In this document: in pieces, positions 57,251 through 64,000 of the stretch
How positions within the stretch are numbered: position 1 is the first letter of the stretch
Layout of the letters: every line of letters begins with the position of its first letter
DNA from: Pseudomonas sp. ERMR1:02
Lineage (GTDB): Bacteria > Pseudomonadota > Gammaproteobacteria > Pseudomonadales > Pseudomonadaceae
DNA: 64,000 nucleotides
Direction of reading: 5' to 3'
Assembly (NCBI RefSeq): GCF_002277815.1
Contig: NZ_NKJI01000001.1
Span: forward strand, 675,501 to 739,500
Program-made: the position numbers and the translations under genes
The notes under the pieces: generated by a model
The model's input: the letters and a program-made list of their open reading frames with translations, nothing else
Databases searched by the model: none
What the model was told of the DNA's origin: nothing

Positions 57251-57895
57251 TTAGCGCGTGCCGAAGACCACCATGGTCTTGCCTTTGACGTCCACCAGGT
57301 TGCGCTCCTCAAGGTCCTTAAGGACGCGACCGACCATCTCCCGCGAACACCCGACAATCCTTCCGATTTCCTGACGTGTCACCTTGATCTGCATACCGTC
57401 GGGATGAGTCATCGCGTCTGGCTGCTTGCACAGTTCCAACAGGCAGCGAGCGACGCGACCGGTTACGTCGAAAAATGCCAGATCACCAACCTTGCGGGTG
57501 GTGTTGCGCAGGCGTTGTGCGATTTGCCCGCTTAACACGTAAAGAATGTCTGGATCGTGCTGTGAAAGCTCACGAAATTTTGCGTAGCTGATTTCCGCGA
57601 CTTCGCATTCGACCTTGGCGCGCACCCAGGCGCTGCGCTCCTGCTCCAGACCTGCTTGCTCAAACAGCCCTAGCTCACCGAAAAAGTCCCCGGCGTTCAG
57701 GTACGCGATGATCATTTCCCGGCCGTCGTCATCCTCGATCAGGATCGTGACCGAACCTTTAATAATGAAAAATAGCGTTTCCGAGCGGTCGCCTGCACAA
57801 ATGATGTTGCTCTTGGCCTGATAGCGACGGCGCTGACAATGCATCAACAGCTTGTCGAGGTTCTTGATTTTGGGTGTGGGGGCAATAGCAACCAT
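57251..57895 (-). CDS. vfr: cAMP receptor protein family regulator Vfr
   Basis: A 214-residue CRP-family transcription factor controlled by cAMP. The cNMP-binding domain contains [19 protein letters not shown], the phosphate-binding cassette [12 protein letters not shown] and [18 protein letters not shown]. The C-terminal HTH is [20 protein letters not shown]. Full length matches P. aeruginosa Vfr, a global regulator. The start [20 protein letters not shown] was preferred to a GTG eight codons upstream by homology of length. Divergent from the OsmC gene across 229 bases. Confidence 0.95.
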   Translation of the reverse strand: MVAIAPTPKIKNLDKLLMHCQRRRYQAKSNIICAGDRSETLFFIIKGSVTILIEDDDGREMIIAYLNAGDFFGELGLFEQAGLEQERSAWVRAKVECEVAEISYAKFRELSQHDPDILYVLSGQIAQRLRNTTRKVGDLAFFDVTGRVARCLLELCKQPDAMTHPDGMQIKVTRQEIGRIVGCSREMVGRVLKDLEERNLVDVKGKTMVVFGTR

Positions 57896-58124
57896 GGTTG
57901 TATCCCGAAAAGACTGCACGGTGTGTTTGGTTTTTTTATGAATTGCGGAAGTTGCGGCAAGCTGGCACTGCGCCAGTGAATTGGCGGCAGCTTAACAGAC
58001 ACTTCCTGCAATATTCGAGAATTTACCTACAAGGCGGATGGTTACGTCCCAGGAAGGCGAACGCTGTCAATCAAGGGGCCTGTGCTAAGCTGGCGACCCT
58101 TTTTTATACAGTGGAGTCTTGGCG

Positions 58125-58547
58125 ATGAAGGCACGCATCCAATGGGCTGGCGAAGCCATGTTCCTCGGCGAATCCGGTAGCGGTCATGTCGTGGTCATGG
58201 ACGGCCCGCCCGATGCTGGTGGTCGTAACCTGGGTGTCCGGCCGATGGAAATGCTCCTGCTGGGTGTTGGCGGTTGCAGCAATTTCGACGTGGTCAGCAT
58301 CCTCAAGAAATCCCGCCAGGCGGTCGAGAGCTGTGAAGCCTTCCTCGAAGCCGAGCGCGCAACTGAAGATCCGAAAGTATTCACCAAGATCCACATGCAC
58401 TTCGTGGTCAAGGGCCGCGGGCTGAAAGAAGCCCAGGTCAAGCGCGCCATCGAGTTGTCGGCCGAGAAGTATTGCTCGGCGTCGATCATGCTTGGCGCGG
58501 CCGGTGTCGAAATTACCCACGACTACGAAATCATCGAGCTCGGTTGA
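58125..58547 (+). CDS. OsmC family protein
   Basis: A 140-residue OsmC/Ohr-fold protein. The first redox cysteine is in LLLGVGGCSNFDVVSIL and the second in ELSAEKYCSASIMLGA, as expected for the peroxide-reducing pair. Members reduce organic hydroperoxides; this short subgroup is less well studied. GGAG lies about 8 bases before ATG 58125. A GTG or ATG two codons earlier is possible. Upstream bases hold an AT run (TTTTTTATACA) that could be part of a promoter. Confidence 0.87.
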   Translation: MKARIQWAGEAMFLGESGSGHVVVMDGPPDAGGRNLGVRPMEMLLLGVGGCSNFDVVSILKKSRQAVESCEAFLEAERATEDPKVFTKIHMHFVVKGRGLKEAQVKRAIELSAEKYCSASIMLGAAGVEITHDYEIIELG

Positions 58548-58785
58548 ATCGACATTCAACTATCATAAAAGCAGTGCAGACTCTGGCGATCCCTGGCTGA
58601 CGTCTGCATAATGCGCCACTTTTTTCAGGGTAGTGGCCAGTCAGCCGACAGGCCGCGCACCCGAACGGACAACCAAAATCGCCATCGCGAAGAGGTGTTA
58701 ACCGTCCTACGCAGGTGCGTCGTTCGCATCTGACGGGCATGCTTGATCACGCGGCCGGGCCGCAATACATAGAGAGTTTTTAACG
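58548..58785. promoter_or_regulatory. speD upstream region
   Basis: 238 bases. A short inverted repeat TGCAGAC/GTCTGCA (58575-58581 with 58602-58608) ends in CATAAT (58607-58612), a possible -10. The remaining 170 bases would be a long speD leader; weak GGCC-based pairing is visible, and no known riboswitch fold was recognised. Confidence 0.35.
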
Positions 58786-59580
58786 GTGAAAAGCAAACTC
58801 AAGCTCCACGGGTTCAATAACCTGACAAAGACCTTGAGCTTCAACATCTATGACATCTGCTACGCGGAAACCCCGCAAGACCAACAGGCTTACGTCGAGT
58901 ACATCAATAAAGAGTACAACGCCAAGCGCCTGACGCAGATTCTCACAGAAGTTGTCGATATCATTGGTGCCAACATCCTGAACATCGCCAGTCAGGACTA
59001 CGAGCCACAGGGCGCCAGCGTCACGATTCTGATCTCTGAAGAGCCGGTAACCCCGACCGACAGCCAGATCGAAGAGTCTCCGGGCCCGTTGCCCGAAATC
59101 ATCCTGGCCCACCTCGACAAGAGCCACATTACGGTGCACACCTACCCGGAAATCCATCCGGTTGACGGTATTGCCACCTTCCGTGTGGATATCGACGTGT
59201 CGACTTGCGGGGTCATTTCACCGCTTAAAGCGCTCAACTTCCTGATTCACCAGTTCGATTCGGACATCGTGACTGTGGATTATCGTGTTCGCGGCTTTAC
59301 CCGTGACGTTGAAGGCAAGAAGCACTTCATCGACCACGAGATCAACTCGATTCAGAACTACCTTTCTGATGACACTCGCGACGCGTACCAGATGACCGAC
59401 GTGAACGTGTACCAGGAAAACCTGTTCCACACCAAAATGCTGCTGAAGAACTTCGAACTGGATAACTACCTGTTCGGCGACGCCACCAGCAACCTGTCTG
59501 CCGAGCAACGCGCTCAGGTGACTAAGCGTGTGAAACACGAAATGCTCGAAATTTTCTACGCGCGCAACATGTCGAACTAA
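58786..59580 (+). CDS. speD: S-adenosylmethionine decarboxylase proenzyme SpeD
   Basis: A 264-residue, E. coli-type SpeD that supplies the aminopropyl group for spermidine. The proenzyme cleaves itself at the serine of [16 protein letters not shown] to form the pyruvoyl cofactor; the conserved Cys is in [16 protein letters not shown]. Start is GTG 58786 ([19 protein letters not shown]) because no in-frame ATG exists and the protein starts there in relatives. An intrinsic terminator follows 13 bases after the stop. Confidence 0.96.
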   Translation: MKSKLKLHGFNNLTKTLSFNIYDICYAETPQDQQAYVEYINKEYNAKRLTQILTEVVDIIGANILNIASQDYEPQGASVTILISEEPVTPTDSQIEESPGPLPEIILAHLDKSHITVHTYPEIHPVDGIATFRVDIDVSTCGVISPLKALNFLIHQFDSDIVTVDYRVRGFTRDVEGKKHFIDHEINSIQNYLSDDTRDAYQMTDVNVYQENLFHTKMLLKNFELDNYLFGDATSNLSAEQRAQVTKRVKHEMLEIFYARNMSN

Positions 59581-59593
59581 GATCTTCGAACAC

Positions 59594-59629
59594 AAAAAAG
59601 GCGACTACCTCACGGCAGTCGCCTTTTTT
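59594..59629 (+). terminator. speD terminator
   Basis: GGCGACT / AGTCGCC stem (59600-59606 with 59617-59623) with flanking AAAAAA and TTTTTT runs. Can also act for coq7 on the minus strand. Confidence 0.92.
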
Positions 59630-59648
59630 ATTGCCCGCAAATAAGCCT

Positions 59649-59680
59649 TTGTAGGAGCGAGGCTTACCCGCGGAGAGGCC
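59649..59680. repeat. single REP copy after coq7
   Basis: TGTAGGAGCGAGGCTTACCC then GCGGAGAGGCC: REP type with one substitution (ACCC for GCCC). Solitary copy between the speD terminator and the coq7 stop. Confidence 0.8.
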
Positions 59681-59699
59681 CTTCTTGACGACACAGCCT

Positions 59700-60347
59700 T
59701 CAGATCCGATAAGTACTCTTGGTCATAACCTTGGCCATCAAACTCATGCCAAATTTCACCGGTGCCGGAAAACGGAAACCGCCAGCCTCCAGTGCACTTT
59801 CGGCATGCTGCTCTTCATCTACGCGCATCTGCTCAAGAATCGCCCGGGACTTTTCATCCTCTGCCGGCAGTTGCTCAAGGTGCTCGTTCAGGTGTTTACA
59901 TACCTGATCTTCCGTCGCCGCGACAAAACCCAGGCTGACTTTGTCGCTGATCAGCCCCGCAACCGCTCCAATGCCGAATGACATGCCATAAAACAGCGGA
60001 TTGAGAATGCTGGTGTGGCTGCCCAGCTGCTGAATGCGTTGCTCGCACCAGACCAGGTGATCGATTTCTTCTTCGGCGGCATGCTCCATGGCGGCACGCA
60101 CTTGCGGCAGCTTGGCGGTCAAGGCCTGCCCCTGGTACAGCGCCTGAGCGCAGACTTCACCGGTATGATTGATGCGCATCAGGCCGGCAACGTGCCGGGT
60201 GTCTTCGTCGCTCATTTTTGCATCCGGCTGCACGATGGCGGGTGACGGACGGAACGGCTGGCCGCTGAAGGGCAGCAAGGTACGCATTGCCGCATCGGCT
60301 TGCAGCAGAAGACGGTCAATCGGCGAGTAGTGACGTTGGGTAGTCAT
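59700..60347 (-). CDS. coq7: 2-polyprenyl-3-methyl-6-methoxy-1,4-benzoquinone monooxygenase Coq7
   Basis: A 215-residue di-iron carboxylate enzyme doing the last hydroxylation in ubiquinone synthesis. The iron-binding Glu/His motifs are [31 protein letters not shown] and the C-terminal [16 protein letters not shown] 60347 ([20 protein letters not shown]) with GGAGG upstream was chosen over an extension at 60416. In Pseudomonas coq7 replaces the flavin enzyme UbiF. Confidence 0.95.
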   Translation of the reverse strand: MTTQRHYSPIDRLLLQADAAMRTLLPFSGQPFRPSPAIVQPDAKMSDEDTRHVAGLMRINHTGEVCAQALYQGQALTAKLPQVRAAMEHAAEEEIDHLVWCEQRIQQLGSHTSILNPLFYGMSFGIGAVAGLISDKVSLGFVAATEDQVCKHLNEHLEQLPAEDEKSRAILEQMRVDEEQHAESALEAGGFRFPAPVKFGMSLMAKVMTKSTYRI

Positions 60348-60455
60348 GCTGACCTCCGGAGGAATCTCGGCGGCCAGTTTAACCCAATCGACCGGGGAAG
60401 GTTTGCGCTGGGTCATAGGCTCCCAGTTGATTCATTTTGACCCAAAAAAAACGGT

Positions 60456-60546
60456 CTGTAGGAGCGAGGCTTGCCCGCGAAGAACAATAACGCGGTCTAT
60501 CTGGAGGACCGCATCGCCCCCTTCGCGGGCAAGCCTCGCTCCTACT
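60456..60546. repeat. REP pair (inverted) between the HIT gene and coq7
   Basis: Left arm about 60456-60483 and right arm about 60520-60546, majority type core GGAGCGAGGCTTGCCC, spacer about 36 bases. Confidence 0.92.
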
Positions 60547-60562
60547 CAGGACGATGGGTGAA

Positions 60563-60900
60563 TCAGCCCGGAGGCCAGTGCATCTGACGCTGACCCAGCA
60601 CGTGCATATGAATGTGATAGACGGTCTGCCCCCTAGGTCATTGCAGTTCATGACCACACGGAAGCCTTCTTCGCAGCCTAATTCGAGCGCCAGGCGCTGG
60701 GCGGTGAACAGAATATGCCCTGCCAATGCCTTGTCGTCTTCGGTCAGGTCGTTCAGAGTTCGCACCGGTTTTTTCGGGACCACCAGAAAATGCACCGGTG
60801 CCTGTGGGGCGATGTCGTGGAAGGCCAGTACCTGGTCGTCCTCGTAAATGATCTTCGCCGGGATTTCCCGGTTGATGATCTTGGTGAACAGAGTATCCAC
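60563..60900 (-). CDS. HIT-family (HINT-type) nucleotide-binding protein, with one apparent frameshift
   Basis: A histidine-triad protein of 112 residues when one base is restored. From GTG 60900 (GGAG upstream) it reads VDTLFTKIINREIPAKIIYE, YEDDQVLAFHDIAPQAPVHF and FLVVPKKPVRTLNDLT. The frame breaks at 60629-60633, where five C on the plus strand should be six. The next frame gives the HxHxH motif QTVYHIHMHVLGQ and ends QMHWPPG. Restored length fits HINT proteins, which cleave AMP-lysine-type bonds. Unless restored, the catalytic histidines are out of frame. Confidence 0.88.
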
Positions 60901-60980
60901 AGCTGTTTTCTCCGTTGTTTGGGCTGGCCTGAGTGTACCCATGGGGAATGCACCAGCCCAGTGTTTTCCCGTAGGACAAT

Positions 60981-61769
60981 TCAGCGTGGGCAGTAAGCTT
61001 TGTTTACGATGCCTGCGATTGTCCGGGTCAGCCAGCGTGTGCTGAAACGGGGCAAGGCGGCGAACCAACGGTTGCGTCGCCCAGGAATAATGATTGCGCG
61101 ATCTTTTTCCAGGGCTCGAACAGTGTAGAGCGCGACTTCCTCCGGGCTCATTAGCAGTTTGCTGTCAGCCAGTTTGTCTGTGTTCAACTGCGCGGTGCGG
61201 AAAAACGCTGTGCGGGTTGGGCCGGGACAAAGCACCGAGACCTTGACCGCGCATTTTTTCAGCTCGACGCGCAACCCTTCGGAAAAGTGCAGCACATACG
61301 CCTTGCTGGCGTAGTAGGTACTCATCCAGGGGCCGGGGTGGAAGCCTGCGACCGACGCCACATTCAGGATTTGCCCGCCACCCTGCAACGCCATGCTGTT
61401 GCCGATTGCATGGCACAGGCGGGTAAGCGCCAGAATATTTACTTCGATCAGGTCCTGCTCGGTCATCCAGTCCTGCGCCAGAAATGGACCGCAAGTACCG
61501 ATGCCGGCGCAGTTCACCAATAGATCGATCTGTCGGTCACCTTCCTCCAGCTCCAACAGGAATCCGGACAGCCGCAACGGCTCGCCAAGGTCGCAGGCGC
61601 GGAACAACACTTCCACACCAAACCGTTGAGTCAGTTCAATCGCAATACTTTCCAGCTGATCACGCTGTCGGGCCACCAGAATCAGGCTGCGGCCACGGCG
61701 GGCCAGCGCTTCGGCCATGGCCAGGCCGATGCCGCTGGAGGCGCCAGTGATCAGAGCGTAACGGGTCAT
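60981..61769 (-). CDS. short-chain dehydrogenase/reductase
   Basis: A 262-residue classical SDR. Cofactor motif TGASSGIGLAMAEALA, NAG-type motif LVNCAGIGTCG and the catalytic Ser, Tyr-x-x-x-Lys in NVASVAGFHPGPWMSTYYAS followed by K. The C-terminal part has a PGPTRTAF motif, as in SDRs acting on lipids or keto-steroids. Substrate unknown. ATG 61769 with GGAG 6 bases before. Between the HIT gene and the DUF805 gene, all minus. Confidence 0.88.
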   Translation of the reverse strand: MTRYALITGASSGIGLAMAEALARRGRSLILVARQRDQLESIAIELTQRFGVEVLFRACDLGEPLRLSGFLLELEEGDRQIDLLVNCAGIGTCGPFLAQDWMTEQDLIEVNILALTRLCHAIGNSMALQGGGQILNVASVAGFHPGPWMSTYYASKAYVLHFSEGLRVELKKCAVKVSVLCPGPTRTAFFRTAQLNTDKLADSKLLMSPEEVALYTVRALEKDRAIIIPGRRNRWFAALPRFSTRWLTRTIAGIVNKAYCPR

Positions 61770-61830
61770 GCAGTTCTCCATCGCAACAGCTCCGCGCCGC
61801 GCCGCAGGTGTCACGGGCAGGGAGCGCTGT

Positions 61831-62780
61831 TCATTCTTGCGCAGAGTCTACAGGGGGCTGGGCTTCTTCGGCTGCATCGTCGACGGAATTTGCTGCTGGT
61901 TCAGACTCGACGTCGATTTCATCGGTGATCACCGAGCCACTTTCGTAGCTGCTTTCCAGGCTGCTTTCATATTCCTGCTGGATCGTGGAGATCCCGCCGA
62001 CCATTGCGCCGACAAAAACAGACCAATAAACACGATCCACAGTGAGCACAGCACTTTGACTGCTGTGCTGTTGGGTGGGGGAGGCGGGCCATAACGGTTG
62101 GCACCGGTGTTGCCGGGCATGATCATGATCACCAGCGGAAAGAAACTGCCCACGAAGGGTACGAGGTTCAGCAGACAGAGCCATCCCGACCAGCCGATAT
62201 CGTGCAGGCGCTGAACGCTGAACAGAATGCTGACGATCATAAATGCGAGGAACAGGAAGAGCGCAATGATGCCGCCGATGATCAGGCCTGTGGTGGAGTC
62301 GCCGCTGACCAGCCCGAGGCCGATGAGTGCGAACACGCCGACAATGGGCAACGTGACCAGGCTAAGCACCATGGTCCAGGCCAGGAAACGCAGGCGGCCG
62401 ATCCTCCCTTCGACGCTGAGCGGCTTGAGTACGGCGAACCCGGGTAGGCTTTCGCCGACGTTGGCCTGGGGCGGCGCATAGGGTGAATCAGGTTCCTGTG
62501 CAGCGTGGCCGTGTTCATGAACGTCCGACAGATTCAACTCGACCGTCGTTTCGGTTTCGATCCGGGCGTCGATGCCGGTTTTGCTAAGCGCCTGTAGATA
62601 AGTTTGTGCATCGCTTTGAGACAAATCGCGCTTGAGTGCGACGGCGCGACCACTGAACAGACGCTCGATGGCGGTGACATCGCTTTTGAACAGGCCGGCC
62701 AGGTTGAGCTTGGCCGTGTTGATTTCGACACCGGGCTGCAGAGCACCGTCGAAAACGATCTTGTAACGGGGTTCGCTCAT
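61831..62780 (-). CDS. DUF805 family membrane protein, with one apparent frameshift
   Basis: A protein of 316 residues after correction. N-terminal DUF-type cytoplasmic region (YKIVFDGALQPGVEINTAKL) and a linker are followed by DUF805 membrane helices (RLRFLAWTMVLSLVTLPIVG, FALIGLGLVSG, LIIGGIIALFLFLAFMIVSI, LHDIGWSGWLCLLNLVPF). The frame shifts at 62014-62018, where the plus strand has five A rather than six. The resumed frame reads FVGAMVGGISTIQQEYESSL and ends acidic (VESEPAANSVDDAAEEAQPP). Role unknown. ATG 62780 chosen since an upstream extension enters the next gene's spacer. Confidence 0.78.
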
Positions 62781-62857
62781 GGTCGAGGCATCCTTGTCGC
62801 CAGTTTCTGAAAGCGCTGAGTGTGGGGCCAGCCAAGCGTAGCTGGCCCGGGTTTCTT

Positions 62858-63826
62858 TCAGCGTGGCCAACGCATGGGTAGTTGCGCAGCCTGTTCCAGG
62901 GCCTTGCGGTACTCGGCGTCGAGGCGCGCGACCAGTTGATCGACGCTTGGCAAGTCATCGATTTCACCGACGCCCTGGCCCGCGGACCACACGGTTTTCC
63001 AGGCTTTGGCTTCGTCGCTCAACGGCTTGAGCTTGGACCCGAAGTTGACCTCGCCCTTGTTTTGCAGCGCCAACATATCGAAACCGGCGGCCTCCAGGCT
63101 CTGGCGCATGAAACTCGCCGGTACGCCCGACACTACTGGAGTATGGATGATGTCTGCGGCTCTGGAAGTCAGCAGCATCTCTTTGTAAGCCTCAGGCGCG
63201 TGACTTTCCGTGGTGCCGATAAATCGCGTGCCGAAGTAGGCCAGATCCGCACCGAGCAATTGCGCAGCGAGAATTTCGTGACCGTGGTTCAGACAGCCGG
63301 CCAGCAACAAAGTCTTGTCGAAGAACTGGCGGATCTCGGCGATCAGCGAGAACGGGCTCCAGGTCCCGGCATGTCCACCGGCACCCGCAGCGACAGCGAT
63401 CAAACCATCCACACCGGCCTCGGCGGCTTTCTCCGCATGGCGGCGGGTCGTCACGTCGTGGAACACCAGGCCGCCATAGCTGTGGACAGCGTCAACCAGT
63501 TCTTTTACCGCGCCAAGGCTGGTGATCACGATTGGTACTTTGTGCTCGATGCAGATATCCAGGTCCGCCTGCAATCGCGGGTTACTGTTATGGACGATCA
63601 GGTTTACCGCGTACGGCGCGGGGTTCTCCAGTGTCGCCAGCCCTGCTTCGATTTCTTCCAGCCATGCCTTGAAACCGCTGCTCTCGCGCTGGTTCAAGGC
63701 AGGAAAGCTGCCCACCACGCCGTTGCGGCAGCAGGCAAGTACCAGTTGCGGATTTGAAATCAGGAACATAGGCGCTGCCACCACGGGCAGGCGCAAACGT
63801 TGTTCGAGCAGAGCGGGCAGCGACAT
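62858..63826 (-). CDS. NAD(P)H-dependent flavin oxidoreductase, nitronate monooxygenase-like
   Basis: A 322-residue TIM-barrel flavoprotein of the 2-nitropropane dioxygenase/nitronate monooxygenase family. FMN-binding is suggested by VVAAPMFLISNPQLVLACCR, VITSLGAVKELVDAVHSYGG, LIAVAAGAGGHAGTWSPFSL (GGHxG-type loop) and LAAQLLGADLAYFGTRFIGT. Substrate probably alkyl nitronates or quinones. ATG 63826 with no long overlap; next minus gene is the HemJ/CopD-like one at the window edge. Confidence 0.87.
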   Translation of the reverse strand: MSLPALLEQRLRLPVVAAPMFLISNPQLVLACCRNGVVGSFPALNQRESSGFKAWLEEIEAGLATLENPAPYAVNLIVHNSNPRLQADLDICIEHKVPIVITSLGAVKELVDAVHSYGGLVFHDVTTRRHAEKAAEAGVDGLIAVAAGAGGHAGTWSPFSLIAEIRQFFDKTLLLAGCLNHGHEILAAQLLGADLAYFGTRFIGTTESHAPEAYKEMLLTSRAADIIHTPVVSGVPASFMRQSLEAAGFDMLALQNKGEVNFGSKLKPLSDEAKAWKTVWSAGQGVGEIDDLPSVDQLVARLDAEYRKALEQAAQLPMRWPR

Positions 63827-63859
63827 TGGAAATACCCCGGTAAGTTGCGCCTGTTGGAT

Positions 63860-64000
63860 TTAGAACGGCCGAACGACGACCAGAATTACGATAGCCAGCA
63901 ATACCAGAACCGGCACTTCATTGAACCAGCGATAAAAGACATGGCTGCGGGTGTTTTCGTCACGGGCAAAACGCTTCACCTGGGCGCCGCACATGTGGTG
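63860..64000 (-). CDS. HemJ/CopD-like membrane protein (5' end outside window)
   Basis: The C-terminal 46 residues are visible: HHMCGAQVKRFARDENTRSH, then VFYRWFNEVPVLVLLAIVIL and a short basic-hydrophobic end with the TAA stop at 63860. This tail resembles the HemJ/UPF0093 family (protoporphyrinogen IX oxidase type), with the conserved RxxRWFNExP motif and a final membrane helix. It is cut by the window edge. Confidence 0.75.
   Translation of the reverse strand, partial: HHMCGAQVKRFARDENTRSHVFYRWFNEVPVLVLLAIVILVVVRPF

Overview
The window is a chromosomal segment of a Pseudomonas, most likely of the P. fluorescens group. This rests on gene order (pqqFABCDE next to davBA; rpsU-dnaG-rpoD next to an rmcA-type gene; lptD-surA-pdxA-rsmA-apaG-apaH-glpE; an agt-type transporter next to rpe-gph-trpE-trpGDC; vfr; speD; coq7), on high GC, and on about ten copies of the short Pseudomonas REP palindrome (core GGAGCGAGGCTTGCCC and variants). 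Almost everything is core genome. No prophage, insertion sequence or CRISPR array was seen.

Layout. 1-7.2 kb (minus): PQQ biosynthesis, as pqqF, pqqA, pqqB, pqqC, pqqD, pqqE and an S9 peptidase cut by the window edge. A terminator hairpin and a triple tandem repeat lie between pqqA and pqqB, and a REP pair lies between pqqB and pqqC. 7.3-10.5 kb: a lysine-to-5-aminovalerate module (davA amidase, davB monooxygenase) with an Lrp/AsnC regulator. 10.5-13.1 kb is the only accessory-looking stretch: a stand-alone HEMGH (FtsH-protease-like) protein, a DUF3077 protein with a strongly structured leader, and a HigB/HigA-type toxin-antitoxin pair. It ends at a CAT-anticodon tRNA (probably tRNA-Ile2). 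13.3-21.7 kb: an rmcA-like c-di-GMP enzyme, then rpoD, dnaG and rpsU. 21.9-25.8 kb: tsaD, plsY, folB, folK, cca. 25.9-30.8 kb: prkA, a DUF444 gene and spoVR. 31.1-38.8 kb: lptD-surA-pdxA-rsmA-apaG-apaH-glpE. 38.9-41.4 kb: amgK-murU (peptidoglycan recycling) and djlA. 41.5-50.4 kb: a DUF3530 protein, a sensor kinase and response regulator pair, and a four-gene ABC transporter resembling agtSR/agtABCD. 50.7-57.2 kb: rpe-gph, trpE, trpGDC and a lipoate-ligase-like gene. 57.2-64 kb: vfr, an OsmC protein, speD, coq7, a HIT protein, an SDR, a DUF805 protein, an NPD-type dioxygenase and the end of a HemJ/CopD-like membrane protein.

Connections. davBA makes 5-aminovalerate, and the agt-type transporter 35 kb away belongs to a family that imports 4-aminobutyrate and 5-aminovalerate, so both may serve the same catabolism. 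amgK-murU recycles cell-wall sugars, and lptD-surA builds the outer membrane. Two separate membrane sensors here (rmcA-like and agtS-like) share a periplasmic binding-protein-type sensor followed by PAS domains.

Data caution. Five otherwise well-conserved genes (surA, pdxA, amgK, the HIT gene and the DUF805 gene) carry six apparent single-base deletions, five of them in runs of identical bases. This looks like sequencing or assembly error rather than real gene loss, so these genes are given as whole genes with the frameshift noted. No convincing wholly new system was found. The best candidates for follow-up are the competing-hairpin leader of the DUF3077 gene and the orphan HEMGH protein.
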